Assembly: GCA_963675365.2 (NCBI GenBank) | Contig: CAXXVA010000002.1 | Location: 124,001 to 188,000 of the forward strand | From: CAXXOK01 sp963675365 | GTDB lineage: Bacteria; Bacillota; Clostridia; Christensenellales; Aristaeellaceae | DNA length: 64,000 nucleotides | Reading direction: 5' to 3' | Part shown: in pieces, positions 58,485-64,000 of the stretch | Layout of the letters: each line of letters opens with the position of its first letter | Numbering within the stretch: position 1 is the stretch's first letter | Position numbers and translations under genes: made by a program | The notes under the pieces: generated by a model | What the model was told of the DNA's origin: nothing | Databases searched by the model: none | Seen by the model: the letters and a program-made list of their open reading frames with translations, nothing else

Positions 58485-58534
58485 ACAGGATAGAGATAGC
58501 CATCATCGATGGAATAAAAAAGGAGGAACCTTTC

Positions 58535-59770
58535 ATGAAAAAATTTGGAGCCATCGTATTGTGCGCAGTATTGTGCCTGGCGATGCTGCCGCTCAACGCG
58601 CTGGCGGCCGGCATCACGCTGGAATACTACATCTGGAGCGACGAGGAAACCTATATCCGCCCCGTGGTTGAAGCGTGGAACGCCCAAAACCCGGATGTTC
58701 AGGTTAACCTGAACGTGGTGGCCGGCGACGAGTACGACGATAAGGTCAAAATTTTGCTGTCGTCCGGCGGATCGGCGGACGTGCTGGGTATCCGGACCCT
58801 GTCCGAGGTCGCGCAGTTTGCGGCGGCCGGCTCGATCCCCGATTTGACCGACCGCATCAGCGATAGCGGACTGGACGTTACGCAGTACGGCGCATTTTGG
58901 AACGGCGCGGCTGTGGACGGCCGGTATTACGCCCTTCCGACGCGCGCAACCGCGTGGATGCTCTTTTACAACAAAGACCTGTTTGACGCCGCCGGCATCG
59001 AGTACCCCGGTCAGCTGACCTGGGATGAATATGCCGAGCTGGCTGTGCAGATGAAAAACAGCTTTGACGACGATAACGTCATGGGCGGCTACATGGTGAA
59101 CTGGGAAATGATGTTTATGGGAATCCAGCACGGATTGTACCTGACCGACGACGATACCACGTACCTGTATGAGTCCCTTGCCTTCCTCAACAAAATCTAT
59201 AACGAGGACGGCTCGCATCTGAGCTATGCCGATATGAGCGCTATGGGCACCAGCCCGACGACCGAGTTTGAAGCCGGCCGCGCCGCGCTGGAAATGAACG
59301 GCGAATGGATGATTACCAACCTGCTCAGGGACACCGCGGCAGGCAAAACGGACGTCAACTGGGGCATTACCTATATGCCCGTACCCGAGGGCGTAGAGCC
59401 TGGCACCACCTGGGGCCAGCTGACCTTCGCCACGATCTCCAGCGATTCCAAGTATCCGGATGAAGCGTTTCAATTCCTGACCTTCCTGTGCGGCGAAGAA
59501 GGTAGCAGCATCCTGGCGCAGAACAAAATCGTGCCCGCGTATTCTTCCGACGCCGTCAGCGAAAGCTACATTGAAGCGACCGGGCGCGAGGATCTCGGAC
59601 TGCTGTTTACCTTCAACCGTATTCAGGAACAGCCGGCGCTGCCGTATTTCAAAGAGGTTCTCAGCGCGTACAACGAATGGGCCGGATTGTACCTCATCGG
59701 CGAAAAGACGCTGGATGAAGCTATGGAAGGGTTTGTGGCCCAGAGGGAAAGCATTATCGACAGTTATTAA
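58535..59770 (+). CDS. sugar ABC transporter substrate-binding protein (family 1)
   Basis: 411 residues. A signal peptide ends LNALAAG; no lipobox Cys, which is unusual for a Gram-positive binding protein, so anchoring is uncertain. ITLEYYIWSDEETYIRPVVEAWNAQNPDV, split by helices, is the typical start of family 1 binding proteins, with VLGIRTLSEVAQFAAAG and later EMNGEWMITNLL blocks. It binds a sugar or oligosaccharide; the adjacent GH43 enzyme suggests an arabinose- or xylose-containing substrate. RBS AAGGAGG. A hairpin separates it from the permeases. Confidence 0.9.
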   Translation: MKKFGAIVLCAVLCLAMLPLNALAAGITLEYYIWSDEETYIRPVVEAWNAQNPDVQVNLNVVAGDEYDDKVKILLSSGGSADVLGIRTLSEVAQFAAAGSIPDLTDRISDSGLDVTQYGAFWNGAAVDGRYYALPTRATAWMLFYNKDLFDAAGIEYPGQLTWDEYAELAVQMKNSFDDDNVMGGYMVNWEMMFMGIQHGLYLTDDDTTYLYESLAFLNKIYNEDGSHLSYADMSAMGTSPTTEFEAGRAALEMNGEWMITNLLRDTAAGKTDVNWGITYMPVPEGVEPGTTWGQLTFATISSDSKYPDEAFQFLTFLCGEEGSSILAQNKIVPAYSSDAVSESYIEATGREDLGLLFTFNRIQEQPALPYFKEVLSAYNEWAGLYLIGEKTLDEAMEGFVAQRESIIDSY

Positions 59771-59844
59771 CACGACGCGCCATTTACCCGCAGCCTGTGC
59801 CCGATACACTCCTGGCATATATTAAGCTGCGGCCGGTCTTGCCA

Positions 59845-59875
59845 GAGGAGGGCTTCGGCCCTCCTCGGCTTTTAT
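59845..59875 (+). terminator. intra-operon terminator or processing hairpin
   Basis: GAGGAGGGC (59845-59853) TTCG GCCCTCCTC (59858-59866) then GGCTTTTATC. It lies between the binding-protein gene and the permeases. Such hairpins commonly keep binding-protein mRNA more abundant than that of the membrane subunits. Confidence 0.75.
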
Positions 59876-59912
59876 CAAAGTCGGCACATAGCGTGTCAGG
59901 AAAAAGGATGGG

Positions 59913-60818
59913 ATGGTATTGATCGCTTCACCGCCGCGACGGCGCCGCATTTCGCGGCAATGGATTACAGGCTATCTGTTTGCCCTGCCCAACTTCATTG
60001 GGTTTTTGGTGTTTTCCGCGATACCGGCCGTGCTTGGGCTGGTTATCAGCTTTACCAATTACGATGGGTATAAACAGTTTGATTTCGTTGGCCTGACGAA
60101 TTATATCAACATGTTTTCCGATGAATATTTCTGGATTTCGCTCAAGAACAACGTTATTTTCATGCTGCTGAGCGTGCCGCTGACCATTGTGTTTTCCCTG
60201 CTGCTTGCCCAGGCGCTCAACCGCAAAATCCTGTTCCGGGGATTTTTTCAGACGGTGAATTTCTTTCCCTATATCACGTCGATGGTCGCCGTGGGCATCG
60301 TGTTTCAGATGCTGTTCAACGCGCGTTTCGGACCGATTACGAAATTTCTGCTTGCCATCGGCGTGCAGAACCCGCCGGGATGGCTGACGTCTTCGGACTG
60401 GGCGCTGTATGCGGTCATCATCGTCAGCATATGGAAGCAGGTCGGGTACTATATGATCCTCTATCTGGCGGCGCTCAAGGGCGTGCCAAGCCAGATCTAC
60501 GAAAGCGCCGAAATAGACGGCGCCGGGCCGATGCGCCGCTTTATCCACATTACGCTGCCGATGATATCGCCGACGACGTTTATGGTCTCCATTCTGCTGA
60601 TCATTTCATCCTTTCAGGTGTTTGACCTGATTTCCATTATGACCAAGGGCGGGCCGGGACGCGCCACCAACGTGCTGGTGTACCGGATATACCAGGAAGG
60701 CTTTTCCTATTTGCGGTTTGGGTACGGGTCGGCAATGGCGTATTTCCTGTTTGCGGTGATCCTCATCATTACGCTGATACAGTTCCGCGGCCAGAAAAAT
60801 TGGGTGACCTATGAATAA
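59913..60818 (+). CDS. sugar ABC transporter permease (MalF-like)
   Basis: 301 residues with six membrane helices. The EAA loop YESAEIDGAGPMRRFIHITLPMISP, split by a turn, contacts the ATPase. The start ATG follows AGGAAAAAGG. It overlaps the next permease by eight bases. The ATPase that would energise it is not in the window and may be a shared MsmK type. Confidence 0.92.
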   Translation: MVLIASPPRRRRISRQWITGYLFALPNFIGFLVFSAIPAVLGLVISFTNYDGYKQFDFVGLTNYINMFSDEYFWISLKNNVIFMLLSVPLTIVFSLLLAQALNRKILFRGFFQTVNFFPYITSMVAVGIVFQMLFNARFGPITKFLLAIGVQNPPGWLTSSDWALYAVIIVSIWKQVGYYMILYLAALKGVPSQIYESAEIDGAGPMRRFIHITLPMISPTTFMVSILLIISSFQVFDLISIMTKGGPGRATNVLVYRIYQEGFSYLRFGYGSAMAYFLFAVILIITLIQFRGQKNWVTYE

Positions 60819-61704
60819 GAGCGAAGCCGTTATGGTGCAAAACAATATCCGGGCGGGGCAGGGAGCGGGATCCGCGATTCGGGTCCGGCGAATGATCGGC
60901 AAAGGCATACTGCTCGTCGTGCTGTTTTTAGTGGCGTATCTGATGCTGGTGCCCTTTGTGTGGATGCTCTCGTCGTCGCTGAAATATGACACGGAAATCT
61001 TTACCAATCCGTTCCGGTGGATACCGGAGTACTTTCGGTTTTCCAACTTCCAGGAGGTTTGGACGCGCGTGCCGTTCTTACGGTACTACCTCAACACCGC
61101 GAAAATTGCCGTGCTGAGTACGGCCGGGAGAATCATTTTAAGCTCCATGGCGGCCTACTCGTTTTCCAAGCTGAACTACCCCGGCAGGGACAAGCTGTTT
61201 TTATGCTATCTGGCGACGATGATGATTCCCTGGCACGCCACGATGATCCCGCAGTTTCTGGTCAACAAATCGCTCGGATTATACGGTACGCACGCCGTGC
61301 TGATTTTGATGGCTGTTTTCAACGCGTTCGGCGTGTTTTTAATGCGCCAGATGATGATGAGCATCCCCGACGAGCTTTCCCAGGCGGCGCGCATCGACGG
61401 CTGCAGCGAAATCGGAATTTTCCTGCGCATTATCATGCCGCTGTCCAAAGCGGCCGTCGCGACGTTGACCATTTTTACGTTCACCACCGTATGGAACGAT
61501 TATCTGGCGCCGCTGATCTATTTGGACAAGATGGAGATGCGCACCATACAGATCGGCCTGTCTTCCTTTAAATCACAATACAATACGGAGTACGGCGTGC
61601 TGCTTGCCGGTACGGTCAGCTCCATCATTCCGATCGTGCTGGTGTATATTTTCGCACAGCGGTATTTAATCGGGGGCATCGCCTTCTCCGGCCTGAAGGG
61701 ATAG
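60811..61704 (+). CDS. sugar ABC transporter permease (MalG-like)
   Basis: 297 residues with six membrane helices. The EAA loop is SQAARIDGCSEIGIFLRIIMPL, split here by a comma after CSE in the alignment to family members. It pairs with the preceding permease. It is followed after 38 bases by the GH43 gene. Confidence 0.92.
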   Translation: MNKSEAVMVQNNIRAGQGAGSAIRVRRMIGKGILLVVLFLVAYLMLVPFVWMLSSSLKYDTEIFTNPFRWIPEYFRFSNFQEVWTRVPFLRYYLNTAKIAVLSTAGRIILSSMAAYSFSKLNYPGRDKLFLCYLATMMIPWHATMIPQFLVNKSLGLYGTHAVLILMAVFNAFGVFLMRQMMMSIPDELSQAARIDGCSEIGIFLRIIMPLSKAAVATLTIFTFTTVWNDYLAPLIYLDKMEMRTIQIGLSSFKSQYNTEYGVLLAGTVSSIIPIVLVYIFAQRYLIGGIAFSGLKG

Positions 61705-61742
61705 GCGGGGGATAGGGCATGGTGCAACAAGGAGACGGCGAT

Positions 61743-63119
61743 ATGAAAACCTATTGCAATCCGGTGTTCGTGGAAGAGTACCCGCGCGGCACCGGCGGTG
61801 AAAGCGATCGGGAGTTTGACCGGGATTACCGTTCGCTGGCGGACCCGGAAGTGATATTCTGGAAGGACAAATGGTACATGTACCCCACATACCGTCTGGC
61901 GTACGAGTCGGCGGATATGGTGCATTGGCGGCCTGTGCGCGTCTCGCCGGACGATGCGGGGCCCGCGCCGACGGTGCTGTGCTACCGGGATCAATTTTAC
62001 CTTTCCGGGGGCGACGGCCCGCTATATGCCGGCGATTCGCCAACCGGGCCGTTTCGGCCGCTTGGGTACTTCCGCAGGCCCGGCGGTGAAAAAATGGTGA
62101 TCCGGGATACGATGCTGTTTGCTGACGACGACGGGAGCGTATATCTGTACTGGGGGCTTGGCAGCGCCGGAATTTTCGGCGTGCGGCTTGATCCGGAGAA
62201 CCTGACGCAGATGCTTTCCGACCCGGTACGGCTGATTGCGTTTGATCCGGCGCACGCCTGGGAACGCTTTGGCGAATACAACCAATCCTATGGGAAAACG
62301 TACCTGGAAGGCGCGTATATGCTCAAGGAGAAGGGGCGGTATTACCTGGTGTACTCGGCGCCGGGCACCTGCTACGGTTCGTACTGCCTTGCGGCGTATG
62401 TATCGGACCAGGGCCCGCTGCAGGGATTTGTTTGCCAGAAGCGCAATCCGATTTTAGCCACCCGGCAGGGTTTGATCCGCGGGCCGGGGCACGGCAGCTT
62501 TGCGCGCGCGAAAGACGGCTCGCTTTGGTGCTACTATACGATCGCGCTGTGTTATGACCATAAATATGAACGCCGCATCGGAATGGACCGCGCGGGAATT
62601 GATGAAAACGGAGAACTGTATGTGGACGGCGCAACGAGCATCCCCCGGCTCGCGCCGGACGCGGAAGGCCCGCAGCCGCAATGGCTGCCGCTGACGGTTT
62701 CCAATCCCACCCGGGCCAACGGCTGTGCGCCCGGCAGGGAAAGCTTTTACGCCGTAGACGAAAGCTTGCTCACCTGGTGGCAGCCCGCGCCGGAAACCGC
62801 CGTGCCGGAGATCACGGTTGAGCTCAAGGCGCGCTACCGTCTGCACAGCTACCGTCTGCTCTGGCGCGACGTCGGACTAAAGTATCAGGGCGGCGTTTTG
62901 CCCGGGCCGATCGGCTATGTGCTATATGGCCGCGAGCATGATACGTGGCGCGTGATTGCCGACCACGGGCGGAACGCGCTGGACGTGAACTGCGACTATC
63001 GCACCTGCGATTCCTGCGTTGCGGACGCCGTACGATTGCAAATTACCTCCGCTCCGTCCGGGATTACGCCGGGGCTGATCAACTTCACGGTTTTCGGCAC
63101 CTTTGCCTCCGACGTTTAA
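61743..63119 (+). CDS. glycoside hydrolase family 43-like enzyme with C-terminal discoidin-like domain
   Basis: 458 residues from the ATG at 61743, behind AAGGAG; an ATG 24 bases upstream lacks one. Five-bladed propeller motifs: base Asp34 in LADPEV, a middle Asp in MVIRDTMLF, and the acid Glu in TYLEGAYM. The C-terminal 130 residues (about 320-458) resemble an F5/8-type sugar-binding domain (ESLLTWWQPAPE and LQITSAPSG). The enzyme probably removes arabinose or xylose side chains. No signal peptide is seen, so it acts on imported oligosaccharides inside the cell. Confidence 0.88.
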   Translation: MKTYCNPVFVEEYPRGTGGESDREFDRDYRSLADPEVIFWKDKWYMYPTYRLAYESADMVHWRPVRVSPDDAGPAPTVLCYRDQFYLSGGDGPLYAGDSPTGPFRPLGYFRRPGGEKMVIRDTMLFADDDGSVYLYWGLGSAGIFGVRLDPENLTQMLSDPVRLIAFDPAHAWERFGEYNQSYGKTYLEGAYMLKEKGRYYLVYSAPGTCYGSYCLAAYVSDQGPLQGFVCQKRNPILATRQGLIRGPGHGSFARAKDGSLWCYYTIALCYDHKYERRIGMDRAGIDENGELYVDGATSIPRLAPDAEGPQPQWLPLTVSNPTRANGCAPGRESFYAVDESLLTWWQPAPETAVPEITVELKARYRLHSYRLLWRDVGLKYQGGVLPGPIGYVLYGREHDTWRVIADHGRNALDVNCDYRTCDSCVADAVRLQITSAPSGITPGLINFTVFGTFASDV

Positions 63120-63210
63120 ATCACAGCAGGGCAGGCAATGCCACTTACAAGGCAAGCCCGCCAATACGCGCGCGATCGTTCGTATCCGGGCCATATCGTT
63201 CAACCAGCAC

Positions 63211-63243
63211 AAACGGACATCGTACACGGATGTCCGTTTTTGT
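63211..63243 (+). terminator. terminator of the sugar operon
   Basis: AAACGGACATC (63211-63221) pairs with GATGTCCGTTT (63229-63239) and is followed by TTGTTG. The next stretch, 63244-63626, is AT-rich with a weak palindrome AACCAAA/TTTGGTT near 63400-63430 and no supported gene. Confidence 0.75.
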
Positions 63244-63626
63244 TGTCTCCGCACAGGGATTTGCACCTGATAGGAAACGGAATCCGCGGACGTATGTAAA
63301 AATGACTGTAAGCCCTGCATTTCGCTCGATTTGGCATAATTTCAGTGAAAAACAGGGGAATCATCCGGTTTCACACGAAAAAAGAAAGCAAACGAAGAAC
63401 CAAAGCAAACGCAATGAAAAAGACTTTCTTTTGGTTTGTTAAATGATTGATTTACGCGCGGAAAAACATCATAATGGGTTAAAAATGGAAACGTATATTG
63501 GTGAATATTACTATAACGACAAAGAATGGATTGTAAATATGGTGAATCTGCTTAAGAGTGGCTTGCGAATCGGGAACCAAATAAACGAAACCAAAAGAAA
63601 GATAAGAAAACCGTAATTTGGGCATA

Positions 63627-63656
63627 TTGACACAAAGAAATGCTCCAATGTATCAT
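63627..63656 (+). promoter_or_regulatory. promoter of the second sugar-binding protein gene
   Basis: TTGACA (63627-63632) and TATCAT (63651-63656), spacer 18 bases; AAGGAGG (63697-63703) precedes the start. Confidence 0.7.
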
Positions 63657-63709
63657 GTTTTACCATAAGGGATATATCCAAAACCAAACCAAATTTAAGG
63701 AGGAACAAA

Positions 63710-64000
63710 ATGAAAAAACTCGCATTCATCCTTTCCCTGCTTCTGGTTGTTACGCTGTGTACAGCCGCTTTGGCAACCTCTTTGGTCATTGCCAATACGC
63801 CCAAGAGCATTGGTATCGCCTGGTGGGACCGCATGGAAGTTGGTAATCAGCGTTTTGCCGACGCCACCGGCTCGGAAGTTTATCAAGTAGGACCTCCCGG
63901 AGCATCCGACGCCGCGGTGCAGCTTTCTACCATTGAAGACGCTATCGCATCCGGCGTGGACGCGCTGACCGTGATTCCGTCGTCGCCCGAGTCCCTCGAA
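63710..64000 (+). CDS. periplasmic-type sugar-binding protein, N-terminal part
   Basis: First 97 residues of a gene that runs off the window. A signal peptide (helix about 4-25) is followed by SIGIAWWDRMEVGNQ and VGPPGASDAAVQLS, then EDAIASGVDALTVIPSSPESLE, split by a turn. This is the Peripla_BP_4 pattern of LsrB/RhaS/RbsB-type binding proteins for pentoses, rhamnose or autoinducer 2. It differs in class from the family 1 binding protein upstream. The ligand and downstream permeases are outside the window. Confidence 0.82.
   Translation, partial: MKKLAFILSLLLVVTLCTAALATSLVIANTPKSIGIAWWDRMEVGNQRFADATGSEVYQVGPPGASDAAVQLSTIEDAIASGVDALTVIPSSPESLE

Noticed and set aside
57462..59818. Long frames opposite the sensor kinase (plus) and binding protein (minus)
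   Set aside because: Both are opposite recognised genes and lack start signals or motifs.
63485..63500. Possible cre (CcpA) site TGGAAACGTATATT
   Set aside because: The right half lacks the required CA and the distance to the next promoter is large; not convincing.

Overview
The window reads as chromosome of a GC-rich anaerobic Firmicute, most likely a gut-type Clostridium relative (class Clostridia; a Christensenellales-like lineage is a guess). Evidence: Firmicute-style genes (DnaD/DnaI-like helicase loading pair, QueT, DUF1385, Lgt-like, DgkA, YesL/DUF624-like, an iron-only hydrogenase TM1266 regulator), strong Shine-Dalgarno sites (AAGGAGG type), sigma-A promoters with 16-18 bp spacers, and no outer-membrane genes. 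Core genes are visibly GC-rich (one counted 60-base line at 20701 has 44 G/C). Two islands are AT-rich (20/60 at 4141, 13/60 at 5221, 17/60 at 37561) and look acquired.

Layout. 1-2720: end of an ABC exporter operon (ATPase, two ABC-2 permeases, a small membrane protein). 2721-5854: imperfect palindromic repeats, then an AT-rich two-gene cassette (ABC-type ATPase plus DUF4435/TOPRIM-like protein) that I read as a PARIS-type (AriA/AriB) anti-phage system with its own promoter and terminator. 6198-12415: minus-strand run (zinc-ribbon/TPR/CHB_HEX protein, HD hydrolase, HEAT-like protein, Hsp33, methyltransferase, DUF624-like membrane protein). 12578-15540: DUF362 protein, HI0933-type flavoprotein, GlsB-like protein. 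15748-23563: LMW phosphatase, gpsA, DUF1385, prmC, prfA (frameshifted as given), tsaC, barstar-like protein, HerA/DUF853 ATPase. 23992-29454: metallophosphoesterase, then a minus operon of phosphodiester glycosidase, Lgt-like protein, Ogt and pyruvate kinase. 29738-34791: ECF S component and TM1266 regulator behind a possible attenuator, then metallopeptidase, S41 protease, PucR/CdaR regulator and sugar-phosphate isomerase-like protein.

34953-48411: CapA-like protein, DgkA, a second AT-rich island with one DUF5677-like gene, ATP-grasp protein, YchF, a heterodimeric ABC exporter, sn-glycerol-1-phosphate dehydrogenase and two secreted proteins. 48588-55740: DnaD/DnaI-like operon with an ArsC-fold protein, QueT, a tandem PPK2 protein with a long acidic N-terminus, an epimerase and tRNA-Ala(CGC). 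55741-56096: a hairpin terminator followed by two tandem copies of a structured unit with compensatory base changes. 56129-64000: a two-component system divergent from a sugar ABC operon with a GH43 enzyme, then the start of a second sugar-binding protein.

The most notable unexplained structure is non-coding. One family of roughly 160-180 bp imperfect palindromes centred on a TAGC-n-GCTA core occurs at least five times, usually with a neighbouring stop codon in or next to its outer arm. A second family of about 127 bp palindromes and a third, terminator-linked family also recur. The annotation was made by eye, without database searches; family names rest on recognised motifs and gene context.
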